Source of the DNA: UBA2020 sp964551435
Lineage (GTDB): Bacteria > Pseudomonadota > Alphaproteobacteria > Micavibrionales > UBA2020
Length of the DNA: 54,942 bases
Assembly (NCBI GenBank): GCA_964551435.1
Contig: CAZKBS010000012.1
Location: 1 to 54,942, forward strand
Reading direction: 5' to 3'
A model generated the notes under the pieces. It worked only from the letters and a program-made list of their open reading frames with translations. It was not told where the DNA came from and ran no database searches. The translations under genes were made by a program, and so were the position numbers. Positions 46,923-54,942 of this stretch are shown here, one piece after another. How positions within the stretch are numbered: position 1 is the first letter of the stretch; each line of letters starts with the position of its first letter.

Positions 46923-47369
46923 ATGAACGATCTTCAGAAATTCGAGCAGGCACAGCTGGAAAAACAGCAAGCAACTGCGAAAAAAATCCCCGAATTCCAA
47001 CCCGGCGACACGGTTCGCGTCAACGTGAAAATCGTTGAAGGCAGCGGCAAAGATCTGCGCCACCGCATTCAGGCTTTCGAAGGCGTGTGCATCGGCCGTG
47101 CCGGCAAAGGCATCCAGGCGACCTTCACCGTCCGTAAAATCAGCTACGGCGAAGGCGTCGAGCGCGTATTCCCCCTCTACAGCCCCAGCGTTGACAGCAT
47201 CGAGCTGGTCCGCCGTGGTTCTGTCCGCCGTGGCAAGCTGTACTACCTGCGCAGCCGCAGCGGTAAATCTGCCCGCATCGCAGAACGTGAGCGCGACCTG
47301 CGCGATACCGAATCCGCTGCTGACGCACCGGCAGAAAAAGCCGTCGAGAAAAAAGCCGCCAACGCTTAA
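46923..47369 (+). CDS. rplS: 50S ribosomal protein L19
   Basis: The 148-residue L19 has the conserved core PGDTVRVNVKIVEGSGKDLR, RIQAFEGVCIGR and RRGKLYYLRSRSGKSARI. The last 20 residues are an Ala/Glu/Lys tail. The ATG at 46923 follows AAAAAGGCTAGAG. A terminator closes the unit 25 bases past the stop. Confidence 0.98.
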   Translation: MNDLQKFEQAQLEKQQATAKKIPEFQPGDTVRVNVKIVEGSGKDLRHRIQAFEGVCIGRAGKGIQATFTVRKISYGEGVERVFPLYSPSVDSIELVRRGSVRRGKLYYLRSRSGKSARIAERERDLRDTESAADAPAEKAVEKKAANA

Positions 47370-47392
47370 TTCTCCGGCAAGACCGACTTCCC

Positions 47393-47421
47393 AAAAACCC
47401 CGCAGCGATGCGGGGTTTTTT
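47393..47421 (+). terminator. terminator after rplS
   Basis: AAAAACCCCGCA and TGCGGGGTTTTTT pair around a GCGA-type loop. It lies 49 bases before the flavin reductase ATG. Confidence 0.93.
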
Positions 47422-47469
47422 ATGCCCGAACGCTGGCCCGAAACCGCCCGAAGACCACAAGGAACAGAG

Positions 47470-48075
47470 ATGAACACCCCCAATCCCACCGCAGAAACCT
47501 TCGCCCCCGTGGCGCTTGAAAAAGCATCACGGCTTCTCAATCACGGACCGACGGTATTGGTTTCCGCATCGCACGCAGGCATCGACAATGTCATGGCGGC
47601 GGCATGGTGCTGCGCACTGGATTTTTCACCGCCCAAGCTGACGGTCGTCATCGACAAATCAACGCGCACGCGCGGGCTGATTGAAAACAGCGGGCGCTTC
47701 GCCATTCAGGTGCCGACAGCGGCGCAGCTGCAACTGACAAACGACGTCGGCAGCATGAGCCTTGCCGATACGCCGGACAAACTGGCGCGCTGTGGCGTCA
47801 CGCTGTTTCGCGCAGGCGCTGATACATTACCGCTGGTTGCCGGATGCGCGGCATGGCTGCTGTGCGACGTCATACCCGAGCCGCACAACCAAAACACCTA
47901 TGACCTTTTCATCGGTCAGGTGACCGCCGCTTATGCCGATACGCGCATTTTCAAGGACGGGCATTGGCTGTATGAACAGGCAGCCCCCGCATGGCGCAGC
48001 CTGCACCATGTCGCGGGCGGACATTTTTATGCGATTGGCGACGCGATGCAGGCGCAGAAACCGCAAAAACCGTGA
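47470..48075 (+). CDS. flavin-reductase-like FMN-binding split-barrel protein
   Basis: The 201-residue protein fits the flavin_reduct domain. The start TVLVSASHAGIDNVMAAAWC and the segment PPKLTVVIDKSTRTRGLIEN are the usual FMN-phosphate-binding strands. RFAIQVPTA and the end SLHHVAGGHFYAIG also fit. Such proteins reduce FMN with NAD(P)H or act as flavoprotein hydroxylase partners. It has its own ATG and GGAACAGAG site after the rplS terminator, and lies between rplS and the LeuC-like gene. Confidence 0.88.
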   Translation: MNTPNPTAETFAPVALEKASRLLNHGPTVLVSASHAGIDNVMAAAWCCALDFSPPKLTVVIDKSTRTRGLIENSGRFAIQVPTAAQLQLTNDVGSMSLADTPDKLARCGVTLFRAGADTLPLVAGCAAWLLCDVIPEPHNQNTYDLFIGQVTAAYADTRIFKDGHWLYEQAAPAWRSLHHVAGGHFYAIGDAMQAQKPQKP

Positions 48076-48183
48076 CATCCGGCGACTTTGTGCCGCTGTA
48101 TTGACGCGCGCCGCCGCGCGGGCTTATGCTGTGAGGAGCAAAAGCGCCACAGCCATTTCCCTGCCGCGCAGGATGAAAGCCTC

Positions 48184-48996
48184 ATGTCAGACTCCCTTGG
48201 CACATACGCGAAAATTTTGCGCGCCCATCTGGTTCATCAGGATAGCGGCGGCGCGGCCATTGTTTATATCGACCGCCATATCGTGCATACCGACACCAGC
48301 GCACAGGCTTTTGACGGGCTGCGCCTTGCCCACCGTGATGTGCGCAGGCCCGAAGCCACCTTCGCCCCGCATGCGGACGCGCCGGCAGGCAACCCCGTGC
48401 GCGCGAAGCTTCTGGACACACTTGATGCGAATGCCCATGAATATCGCCTTGCGCGTTTTGAAACGGGCGAGCTGGCGGACGGCATCGCGCAGCCCGGCAT
48501 GACTCTCTGCGGCGCGCGGGAGGATATTTCCGCCTTCGGCGCTATCGGCGCGGTTTGTTTTATCAGCGATGCCGGAGACTGCGAACACGCGCTTGCCACG
48601 CAGACGCTGCGCCGGATGCCCGCACCCGTCATGTATATCGACATTACCCCTGCCTTCGCCGCGCAAACGCCGGAAACCCTGCTGGCCGCACTGGTGCAGC
48701 AGGCGGGTCTGCCCGCCCTGCGCGCCCATGTGCTGGAACTGGGTGGCAGCGGCATTGCCGCGATGGACATGCAGACGCGCCTGCGCCTGTCATCGCTGCT
48801 GTTTGGCATCGCCCCTTTCGGCGCCGTGATTGCGCCCGATGACAAAACCATCGATTGGCTGAAGGGAAAACCGCACGCACCGTCGGGCCGCGACTGGGCT
48901 TTTGCCTGCGAATACTGGGAACGTCTACGCGCGGATGAAAACGCGGCATATGACGCCAAAATCACCCTTGGCGATCACGCGGCAAGGAGCGCCTGA
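48184..48996 (+). CDS. shortened LeuC-like protein (isopropylmalate isomerase large-subunit homologue lacking the Fe-S domain)
   Basis: The product has 270 residues against about 470 for LeuC. It aligns with LeuC from the start: VYIDRHIVHTDTSAQAFDGL and RLAHRDVRRPEATFA are near-standard. Residues 133-142 keep CEHALATQTL, and residues 200-260 keep IAPDDKTIDWLKGKPHAP and CEYWERLRADENAAYD. Where LeuC has CGDSHTSTHGAFGA, this protein has CGAREDISAFGAIG (109-122), so the Asp-Ser-His active-site residues are gone. It ends just before the domain that holds the three Fe-S cysteines, so no cluster can be bound. It cannot be a normal isomerase. The frame is intact and the stop is 2 bases from the LeuD-like ATG, indicating a maintained pair. 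The function is unknown. Confidence 0.85.
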   Translation: MSDSLGTYAKILRAHLVHQDSGGAAIVYIDRHIVHTDTSAQAFDGLRLAHRDVRRPEATFAPHADAPAGNPVRAKLLDTLDANAHEYRLARFETGELADGIAQPGMTLCGAREDISAFGAIGAVCFISDAGDCEHALATQTLRRMPAPVMYIDITPAFAAQTPETLLAALVQQAGLPALRAHVLELGGSGIAAMDMQTRLRLSSLLFGIAPFGAVIAPDDKTIDWLKGKPHAPSGRDWAFACEYWERLRADENAAYDAKITLGDHAARSA

Positions 48997-48998
48997 GC

Positions 48999-49604
48999 AT
49001 GGAAAAATTCACCGCCATCAAAGGTATCGCCGCCCCCCTGCCGGACGCGCAGGTTGCCGCCAGCAGCATATTGCCCGCCGATGCGCATCTGACGCTGCGC
49101 CGCGCGGGGCTGGGTAAATTTCTGTTCGCCGCGCAGCGTTATGCGGCGGATGGCCGCGAAAACCCCGCCTTTATTCTCAACCAGCCGGCATGGCGCAAAT
49201 CCGCCATTCTGGTGACGGGTGATTTTTTCGGCCATGACGCCACGGGTGATCATCTGTTCTGGGCGCTGGCCGATTTCGGTATCCGCGTTGTCATCGCCGC
49301 GCGTTTTGACAGCACCTTTCGCGCCGGATGCTATCGCCACGGTATCCTGCCGCTAGAGCTGCCGCAGGAACAGACCGCGCCGCTGATGCAGGCGGCGGCG
49401 GATAAAAAGCTGTTCACCATTGACCTTGAAAAACAAACCCTCGGCATCGAAGGCGGCGAAACGCTGCGCTTCAGCGTACCGGATTTCGAACGCCATTGTC
49501 TGCTCTGCGGTCTTGATACCGTGGGCCTGACGCTGGAGCACGAAGACGCCATCGACGATTTTGAAAAACAGCAAAGAAAGGAGTTGTTCTGGCTCTACGC
49601 CTGA
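48999..49604 (+). CDS. LeuD-like protein with altered active-site loop
   Basis: The 201-residue product is full length for LeuD and aligns throughout: MEKFTAIKGIAAPLP, RRAGLGKFLF, ENPAFILNQPAW, WALADFGIRVVIA, HGILPLELPQEQ, HCLLCGLDTVGLTLEHEDAI. The two segments that define function differ. VDTDQIIP is VAASSILP (residues 19-26), and the substrate-loop motif GDNFGCGSSREH has become GDFFGHDATGDH (74-85). Loss of the Ser-Ser-Arg makes isopropylmalate binding doubtful. It follows the LeuC-like gene by 2 bases and is probably its partner, as the real subunits form a heterodimer. It could be a pseudoenzyme or a lyase with new specificity. Confidence 0.86.
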   Translation: MEKFTAIKGIAAPLPDAQVAASSILPADAHLTLRRAGLGKFLFAAQRYAADGRENPAFILNQPAWRKSAILVTGDFFGHDATGDHLFWALADFGIRVVIAARFDSTFRAGCYRHGILPLELPQEQTAPLMQAAADKKLFTIDLEKQTLGIEGGETLRFSVPDFERHCLLCGLDTVGLTLEHEDAIDDFEKQQRKELFWLYA

Positions 49605-49628
49605 TAAAGACGCATTCCGGACCATATC

Positions 49629-51332
49629 ATGCCCCACCGCCCTTCGACCGCCATGCCCGCAAAGCAACGCCCGTTTCCGCTGGCAACTGCCCTTCTCTCC
49701 ACCCTCCGTACTTATAATCTGCAAACCCTGCGCGCGGATGTGGTGGCGGGTCTTATCGTTTCGCTGATTGCCCTGCCGCTCGCCATGGCGCTGTCCATCG
49801 CCGTCGGCCTGCCGCCCGAACACGGGCTTTACACCGCCATCGTCGCCGGTATCGTCGCGGCTGTTTTCGGCGGCTCAACCACGCAGGTCAGCGGCCCGAC
49901 CGCGGCCTTTGTGGTCATCGTCGCGCCCATCGTCGCCAAATTCGGCCTGCATGGGCTGATCTGGTGCCAGATTATGGCGGGTGCCGCGCTTATTGCGGCT
50001 GGCATGCTGCGGCTGGGTAAATTCGTGAATTATGTGCCCTATCCGGTTGTCACCGGATTTACCGCAGGCATTGCCGTCACCATCGGCACGCTGGCGCTGA
50101 ATGATTTCTTCGGCCTCGGCCTCGGCCAGCTGGAGGGGCATTATATCGACAAACTCGCCGCCATCACCGCGCAGCTGCCGCATTTCCGCTGGCCTGATCT
50201 TGCCGTCGGGCTTGTGACGCTGGCGGGGCTGACCTTCACGCCGCGTTTGTTTCCGCGCCTGCCGGCAGCGGTGGTCGGCATCTCGCTCGGCATGGGCTGC
50301 GCATGGGTGCTGCAGCAATCCGGATTTGCGGTGGATACGCTGCTCTCGCGCTTCAGCTATACCGATGCCGCAGGCCAGACGCAGGCGGGTATCCCGCCCT
50401 ATGCCCCGTCGCTGCACCTGCCCGGCGACGGCAAACTGTTTGCCATTCCCGATTACGCGGAATTCAAAAACCTGGTGATGCCCGCGCTGGTAATTGCGGC
50501 GCTAGCGGCCCTTGAATCGCTGCTATCCGCAACGGTTGCCGACGGCATCGCCCGCACACGCCACGACCCGAATGCGGAGCTGAACGGCATCGGCCTTGCC
50601 AATATTTTCTCGGGCCTTGCCGCAGGTATCCCCGCAACGGGCGCGATTGCGCGCACGGCCGCCAATATTCAGGCAGGCGCGAAATCGCCGCTGTCGAGCG
50701 TGTTTCATGCAGTTTTCCTGCTGCTGTATGTTCTGACGCTGGCACCTTATATCAGTCATATTCCGATGGCAGCGCTGGCGGCGCTTTTGCTGGGCGTTGC
50801 GTGGCGCATGTCGCACGCGCCGCAGTTCATGATGATTTTACGCCTCGCCCCGCGCAGCGACAGCGTGGTTTTGATGACCTGCTTCCTGCTGACAGTCTTC
50901 ATCGACATGGTGGCGGGCATCACGGTGGGCATGGTGATGGCGTCGCTTTTGTTCATGCGGCGCGTCGCGGTGCTGACGGATATCAGCGTGCATACATCGG
51001 ACAGCGACGACAATCTGCCGCCGCATGTGCTGGTTTATCGCATCGATGGGCCGCTGTTTTTTGGCACCATCGGCAAAACGCTCGAAAGCAGTCTTGCCGC
51101 GCCGCAAACGACGGATCGGAAAATCGTGGTCGACCTCACGCATGTCCCCATGATCGACATGACGGGCATGATGGCGATGACGGTGTTTCTGAGCAGTCTT
51201 GCGGCAGACGGACGTGACATCACCGTTTGCGGCAAAACGCATGTGACGGATAAAATCCTGCTGAAGCTGCGCGGATCGCCCGCGGAAGGGCGCGTGCATA
51301 TCGTGCATCGCCTCAAGGAAGCCTATCGTTAA
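49629..51332 (+). CDS. SulP-family anion transporter with STAS domain
   Basis: This 567-residue protein has 12-14 membrane spans plus a C-terminal STAS domain. The start LRADVVAGLIVSLIALPLAMALSIAVGLPPEHGLYTAIVAG is the SulP signature, followed by STTQVSGPTAAFVVIVAPI. The STAS domain, from about residue 455, contains LVYRIDGPLFFGTIGKTLES and VVDLTHVPMIDMTGMMAM. SulP proteins carry sulphate, bicarbonate or dicarboxylates; the substrate cannot be chosen from sequence alone. It starts 24 bases after the LeuD-like gene, so it may be cotranscribed with it. Confidence 0.94.
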   Translation: MPHRPSTAMPAKQRPFPLATALLSTLRTYNLQTLRADVVAGLIVSLIALPLAMALSIAVGLPPEHGLYTAIVAGIVAAVFGGSTTQVSGPTAAFVVIVAPIVAKFGLHGLIWCQIMAGAALIAAGMLRLGKFVNYVPYPVVTGFTAGIAVTIGTLALNDFFGLGLGQLEGHYIDKLAAITAQLPHFRWPDLAVGLVTLAGLTFTPRLFPRLPAAVVGISLGMGCAWVLQQSGFAVDTLLSRFSYTDAAGQTQAGIPPYAPSLHLPGDGKLFAIPDYAEFKNLVMPALVIAALAALESLLSATVADGIARTRHDPNAELNGIGLANIFSGLAAGIPATGAIARTAANIQAGAKSPLSSVFHAVFLLLYVLTLAPYISHIPMAALAALLLGVAWRMSHAPQFMMILRLAPRSDSVVLMTCFLLTVFIDMVAGITVGMVMASLLFMRRVAVLTDISVHTSDSDDNLPPHVLVYRIDGPLFFGTIGKTLESSLAAPQTTDRKIVVDLTHVPMIDMTGMMAMTVFLSSLAADGRDITVCGKTHVTDKILLKLRGSPAEGRVHIVHRLKEAYR

Positions 51333-51574
51333 TGGATTTACAGAATCTTATATCTAGCGCCACCACGGCGCGAGCCGCGGGTCGGCAAGAACGCCAGACC
51401 AAATATCAAGGCCGCCCCGCCTTACCTGCCGCCGGCTTCGTAAATAACGCGATTTCAGATGATTATGGCCAAGGGAGGGGCACCGTGCCCGTCCCATTAA
51501 CCGGATTTTATAGGTTTCATGGTTAAATTTTGTTAGGATTTCAATCATATCGCTTTCAAAACGAGGGGGTCGTT

Positions 51575-52954
51575 TTGCCTGTTCTTCATCTGAACGTTTT
51601 CAAAAAATTCTTCTACGCGCTCTGCCTTTTCGCGGGGCTCATGCTGTTTATGGCACCGCTGCATGCGCAAAGCACGAAGGAGGAAGAAGCCAAGCCCCTC
51701 GCCTACGTGCTGGAGGTAAAGGGCGTCGTCAGCCCCGCCATGCGCGACCTCATCGGCCGTCATCTGAAATACGCGGCAGAACGTAACGCCAGCGTGATGA
51801 TTATCCAGTTGCATACGCCCGGCGGGCTTTACAACAGCATGCAGGAAATCATTCAGGATATCCTCGACTCCCCTGTACCGGTTGCGACCTATGTCGCCCC
51901 CGCAGGGTCGCATGCGGCCAGCGCCGGCACCTATATGCTTTATGCCAGCCATATCGCGGCGATGGCGCCCAGCACCAATATCGGTGCCGCAACCCCCGTG
52001 CAAATGAGCGATGATAGCGGCGGCGGCAAGCAAAAATCACCCGACGTTCCCAGCCAGGGCGGCGCGATGGAACAAAAAATGGTCAATGACGCCTCCGCCT
52101 ATATCCGCGGACTTGCCGAAATGCGCGGGCGCAACGCCGAATGGGCGGAGCGCGCGGTGCGTAACGCCGAAAGCCTGACCGCCAGCGAGGCGCTGAGCAA
52201 AAAGGTCATCGACATCATTGCCGAAGACATCCCCACCCTGCTCGATAAAATGGATGGCAAGGTTGTGAAGATGAAAGAGGGCAAGACAATGACCCTCAAA
52301 ACCCGCGGCGCACGCACGGAAACCGTGGTGCCCGACTGGCGCCACAAATTGCTGGAGGTCATTACCCACCCCAACGTCGCGCTTTTGCTGATGTCGCTGG
52401 GTTTTTACGGCCTTGTGTATGAATTCGCAAACCCCGGCGCGCTGCTGCCCGGTATTGTGGGGGCGATCTGCCTTCTGCTCGGCCTGTTCGCGCTGAATAT
52501 CCTGCCGATTAACTATGCCGGTCTGGCGCTGATCTTCATCGGCCTTGCCCTGATGGCGGGGGAGGCCATCACACCGTCCTTCGGGATTATGGGGATAGGC
52601 GGCGCCGTCGCGTTTTTCGCGGGGGCGATGATGCTGATTGAAAGCGATACGCCGGATTATGGCGTCGACATCCTTGTGGCGGGCAGCATTACCTTCGTCA
52701 GTGTCGCCTTCCTGTCGGTCGTGCTGGCCTTTGTGCTGAAAGCGCAGCGCCGGCCGAAAGTAACAGGCGTGGAAGAACTGACCTCCGCCGTCGGTGAAAT
52801 CCTGTCGTGGTCGCAGGGCCGCGGCGAGGTGCGCATCACCGGCGAGATTTGGAAAGCCGTTTCCAGCGGCGATGCCATCTTGCAAAAAGGCGACAAAGTC
52901 CGCGTGCTTTCCATCGACGGCCTCACCCTGACCGTCGAGCAGGACAAATCGTAA
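51575..52954 (+). CDS. NfeD-type membrane serine protease (ClpP class)
   Basis: The protein has 459 residues from a TTG at 51575 with a GAGGGGG site 5 bases before it. That start gives a clean signal peptide (FKKFFYALCLFAGLMLFMAPLHAQS). The ClpP-like protease domain (about residues 30-230) contains IQLHTPGGLYNSM and the catalytic serine in AGSHAASAGTYML. Four or more membrane spans follow (LLLMSLGFYGLVYEFANPGA onward), then a C-terminal OB-fold NfeD domain (GEVRITGEIWKAVSSGDAIL). NfeD proteases act with stomatin-like proteins in membrane quality control. The next gene is such a slipin, as is usual. Confidence 0.95.
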   Translation: MPVLHLNVFKKFFYALCLFAGLMLFMAPLHAQSTKEEEAKPLAYVLEVKGVVSPAMRDLIGRHLKYAAERNASVMIIQLHTPGGLYNSMQEIIQDILDSPVPVATYVAPAGSHAASAGTYMLYASHIAAMAPSTNIGAATPVQMSDDSGGGKQKSPDVPSQGGAMEQKMVNDASAYIRGLAEMRGRNAEWAERAVRNAESLTASEALSKKVIDIIAEDIPTLLDKMDGKVVKMKEGKTMTLKTRGARTETVVPDWRHKLLEVITHPNVALLLMSLGFYGLVYEFANPGALLPGIVGAICLLLGLFALNILPINYAGLALIFIGLALMAGEAITPSFGIMGIGGAVAFFAGAMMLIESDTPDYGVDILVAGSITFVSVAFLSVVLAFVLKAQRRPKVTGVEELTSAVGEILSWSQGRGEVRITGEIWKAVSSGDAILQKGDKVRVLSIDGLTLTVEQDKS

Positions 52955-53034
52955 ATACATCCGATCCGCCGGCTGCCGCTGCGCAGCCGGCATAACCCTC
53001 CGCTACTCCCTGTTCATCAAGAAAGGATTTTTCC

Positions 53035-53778
53035 ATGATTGGCCTTAGTTTCTTCGGGTTCATGCTGCTGATGGGTCTTGTGTTCCTTGGCTATGCGTTC
53101 CGCGTCCTGCGCGAATACGAACGCGGCGTTATCTACACCCTTGGCCGTTTCACCGGCGTCAAGGGCCCCGGCCTGATCATCCTGATCCCCGGCGTACAGA
53201 CCATGGTGCGCGTCGATATGCGCGTGCGCACCATTGACGTTCCCAGCCAGGACGTGATTTCCAAAGACAACATTTCAGTCAAGGTGAACGCGGTTGTTTA
53301 TTTCCGTGTCGTTTCGCCCGACAACGCGATCAACAAAGTCACCGATTTCATGCGCGCGACGTCGGAGCTGGCGCAAACCACCCTGCGCTCCGTGCTGGGC
53401 AAGCACGAACTGGACGAGATGCTGTCGGAGCGTGACAAGCTGAGCGCGGACATCCGCGAGATCCTCGATGCTCTGACCGACCAGTGGGGCATCAAGGTCG
53501 CCAACGTCGAGCTGAAGCACATCGACATCGCCGAGAGCATGATCCGCGCCATCGCCCGTCAGGCCGAAGCGGAACGTGAACGCCGCGCGAAAATCATCAG
53601 CGCGGAGGGTGAATTGCAGGCCGCCGGCAAACTGGTCGAAGCGTCCCGCCTGCTCGCCACCGAACCGGGCGCGATGCAGCTGCGTTATCTCTCCGCCTTT
53701 CAGGACATTGCCAACGACAAGACGAATACCATCGTCCTGCCGCTGCCGCTGGATATGCTCAAAAAGCTGGGCAACTAA
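53035..53778 (+). CDS. stomatin-like slipin (SPFH protein)
   Basis: The 247-residue product has one N-terminal membrane span (GFMLLMGLVFLGYAFRVL) and an SPFH domain with EYERGVIYTLGRFTGVKGPG, VRVDMRVRTIDVPSQDVIS and NAINKVTDFMRATSELAQTTLRSVLGKHELDEMLSER. The C-terminal helix and hydrophobic end (TIVLPLPLDMLKKLGN) mediate oligomer formation. It lies 80 bases after the NfeD gene. In other species the C-terminus of the slipin is cleaved by NfeD, so the two form a functional pair. Confidence 0.96.
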   Translation: MIGLSFFGFMLLMGLVFLGYAFRVLREYERGVIYTLGRFTGVKGPGLIILIPGVQTMVRVDMRVRTIDVPSQDVISKDNISVKVNAVVYFRVVSPDNAINKVTDFMRATSELAQTTLRSVLGKHELDEMLSERDKLSADIREILDALTDQWGIKVANVELKHIDIAESMIRAIARQAEAERERRAKIISAEGELQAAGKLVEASRLLATEPGAMQLRYLSAFQDIANDKTNTIVLPLPLDMLKKLGN

Positions 53779-53844
53779 GGGTCGCGGCCCCGCGCGCGGC
53801 ATGCCGCCGGGGAAATACAGCTAAAGCATTGTTTTGAATAAACT

Positions 53845-53882
53845 AAATTACCCTTGATACGGAAACGTATTAAGGGTAATTT
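53845..53882 (+). terminator. long hairpin with GAAA tetraloop after the slipin gene
   Basis: AAATTACCCTTGATACG (53845-53861) pairs over 17 bp, with one G-T wobble, with CGTATTAAGGGTAATTT (53866-53882) around GAAA. It lies 66 bases past the slipin stop. The stem is AT-rich with a short T-run, so it may terminate or protect the message. Confidence 0.65.
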
Positions 53883-53992
53883 GTTGCTCCGTATCCGTTA
53901 ACCATGGGTACGAAGGCGCCGCGATTCAGCTGTTTCCCGCTGTTTTCTGGTTCAATCCCCGCCGCGCCCGGATTCAGAAGCATGCTTCATGC

Positions 53993-54082
53993 GGAGAGGT
54001 GGCCGAGTGGTTGAAGGCGCTCGCCTGGAAAGCGGGTAAACTGTAACAGGTTTCGTGAGTTCGAATCTCATCCTCTCCGCCA
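53993..54082 (+). tRNA. tRNA-Ser (anticodon GGA)
   Basis: The acceptor strands GGAGAGG (53993-53999) and CCTCTCC (54072-54078) pair perfectly, followed by G and an encoded CCA (54080-54082). The D arm contains GGCCGAGTGGTTGAAGGC. The anticodon loop CTGGAAA gives GGA at 54027-54029. A long variable arm and the T loop GTTCGAATC complete a class II serine tRNA that reads UCC/UCU. It sits beside a recombinase remnant, a common integration site. Confidence 0.97.
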
Positions 54083-54276
54083 CTTAGTCCGCCGTAACCG
54101 GCATTCCTGAGAATTTCACGCACATATGCGCGCTGTTGGCGCACATCTTCGCTTTCGGATTTTGAACCGGACACCTGAGAAATAGGTTCTCTTGCCCCAC
54201 ATCTCGCGCGTTCTCAGAACCCCCAAAAGCCAGTCCGGTTCGAAGCTGCACAAACCCGGCAATTACGATTTTGTTA

Positions 54277-54915
54277 TTAAATGATCGTGAGGCTGCTGGT
54301 GATAAGACGGCGCACGTGGCGCTCATCTGTGCCTTCACGCTCGGCGATATCTCTCAGGCACATCCCTGCAAAATAATCATCCCGCCAGATAGTGCCCTTC
54401 ACGAGGGCTTTGAGCTGAGGCGAAGGAAGATCTAACGGGTCTCTGATTGGCACATTATTGGGCAGAACAAAACTTCGGCCAGATTGTATGGGTTCGAACG
54501 GCACCTCTACTTCAGCATCAGGCAGAGTAACTTTTAACTTACCCGGATAAACCGTGACGCGCGTAACCTCAGGTAAGGGCTGATCTGGTGTCAATTCTGA
54601 CAGATGCCCCTGCAAGGTGTGTTCAACGAGGGCCTCTATGTCTTGCGCAGGAATCCGACAGACTACGCCATGCGGCGAGGATCTATCCTGAATAAGCGAC
54701 TGATTTGTATAATAGCGGTATTGCTTGGCGCCACTGCTGGTAAATACAGGGCTATAAAAATTTCCATCACAGTCGAATAATTTTCCCTTTAACCAGTTAC
54801 CAGTGACAGATGGCTTTTTCTTGCCACTCTCAGAGACCGCCCCCTCTGCTAGCTTTTGCTGCACAGCCTCCCAAAGATCGTAAGATATTGACCTGCCCCC
54901 TATAAAGGAGTCCAG
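54277..54915 (-). pseudogene. truncated serine-recombinase C-terminal fragment
   Basis: An open stretch of about 210 codons lacks the catalytic N-terminus and is bounded by an in-frame TGA at 54916-54918. It matches the C-terminal part of large serine recombinases: SYDLWEAVQQKLAEG, then the zinc-ribbon region GNWLKGKLFDCDGNFYSPVF and AKQYRYYTNQ, a helix RIPAQDIEALVEHTL, and the final DNA-binding-like segment LRDIAEREGTDERHVRRLI. The usual last 30-50 residues are missing. The only downstream start in frame is the GTG at 54864. It points toward tRNA-Ser, so it is probably the remnant of an integrated element. The rest of the element lies outside the window, or is gone. Confidence 0.75.
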
Positions 54916-54942
54916 TCAGAAGTGTGATTCTGCTATTCATAA

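Noticed and set aside
53974..54174. Leftward short frame over tRNA-Ser
   Set aside because: Its peptide (GEDEIRTHE and following) is the antisense reading of the serine tRNA, a well-known false protein call.
54084..54338. 84-codon leftward frame between the tRNA and the recombinase fragment
   Set aside because: Overlaps the recombinase fragment, has no recognisable domain, and probably reflects decayed element sequence.

Overview
The window is about 55 kb of dense, mostly high-GC bacterial chromosome. Gene content and order point to an alphaproteobacterium. The block ffh-rpsP-rimM-trmD-rplS is followed by leuC/leuD-like genes, as is common in that class. An ornithine decarboxylase with a possible speF-type leader, a tandem glycine riboswitch in front of gcvT, NfeD/stomatin, EpmA and LpxR-like genes fit the same picture. 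A Micavibrio-like or other deep-branching lineage is possible, but that is only an inference. There is no rRNA operon, no CRISPR array and no intact mobile element.

Layout. 1-2 kb: typA (minus), with a short low-GC stretch at the left edge. 2.2-5.6 kb: two tandem paralogous exported proteins of unknown function that share an HExxH (HEGWHC) motif. 5.7-9.9 kb: a polyamine cluster with an ornithine decarboxylase, a deoxyhypusine-synthase-like enzyme, a methyltransferase and an agmatinase-family enzyme. 9.9-16.4 kb: an Hsp70-like protein, small membrane proteins, a MATE exporter, a LysR/pirin/FMN-reductase redox unit, and AhpD. 16.6-18.3 kb: a protein with two transglycosylase-like modules. 18.3-24.1 kb: ileS, a small secreted protein, trpS, an SRAP (YedK/HMCES) protein and a coiled-coil protein. 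24.4-28.7 kb: an acyl-CoA ligase and two tandem AI-2E-type permeases. 28.7-34.6 kb: glycine riboswitch, gcvT, gcvH, gcvP and an LpxR-like outer-membrane protein. 35.3-39.4 kb: tkt, gap and class I fructose-bisphosphate aldolase. 39.5-42.4 kb: epmA, an SPFH protein and an ankyrin protein. 42.7-47.4 kb: ffh, rpsP, rimM, trmD and rplS, with an inverted hypothetical gene between rimM and trmD. 47.5-49.6 kb: a flavin reductase, then remodelled LeuC-like and LeuD-like genes. 49.6-53.8 kb: a SulP permease and the NfeD-slipin pair. 54-54.9 kb: tRNA-Ser(GGA) beside a truncated serine-recombinase remnant.

Most genes are housekeeping: translation, protein targeting, central carbon metabolism and one-carbon metabolism. 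The most unusual item is the LeuC/LeuD-like pair at 48184-49604. Both proteins still align along much of the isopropylmalate isomerase subunits, but the LeuC-like protein ends before the Fe-S domain and has lost the DSHTSTHG motif. The LeuD-like protein has lost the GCGSSREH and VDTD motifs. Both reading frames remain open, which suggests a retained pair with a new role rather than simple decay. Other points of interest are the HEGWHC paralogue pair, the deoxyhypusine-synthase-like enzyme with a basic tail in a polyamine cluster, and the doubled transglycosylase module. All functional calls were made by reading the sequence; no database search was run.
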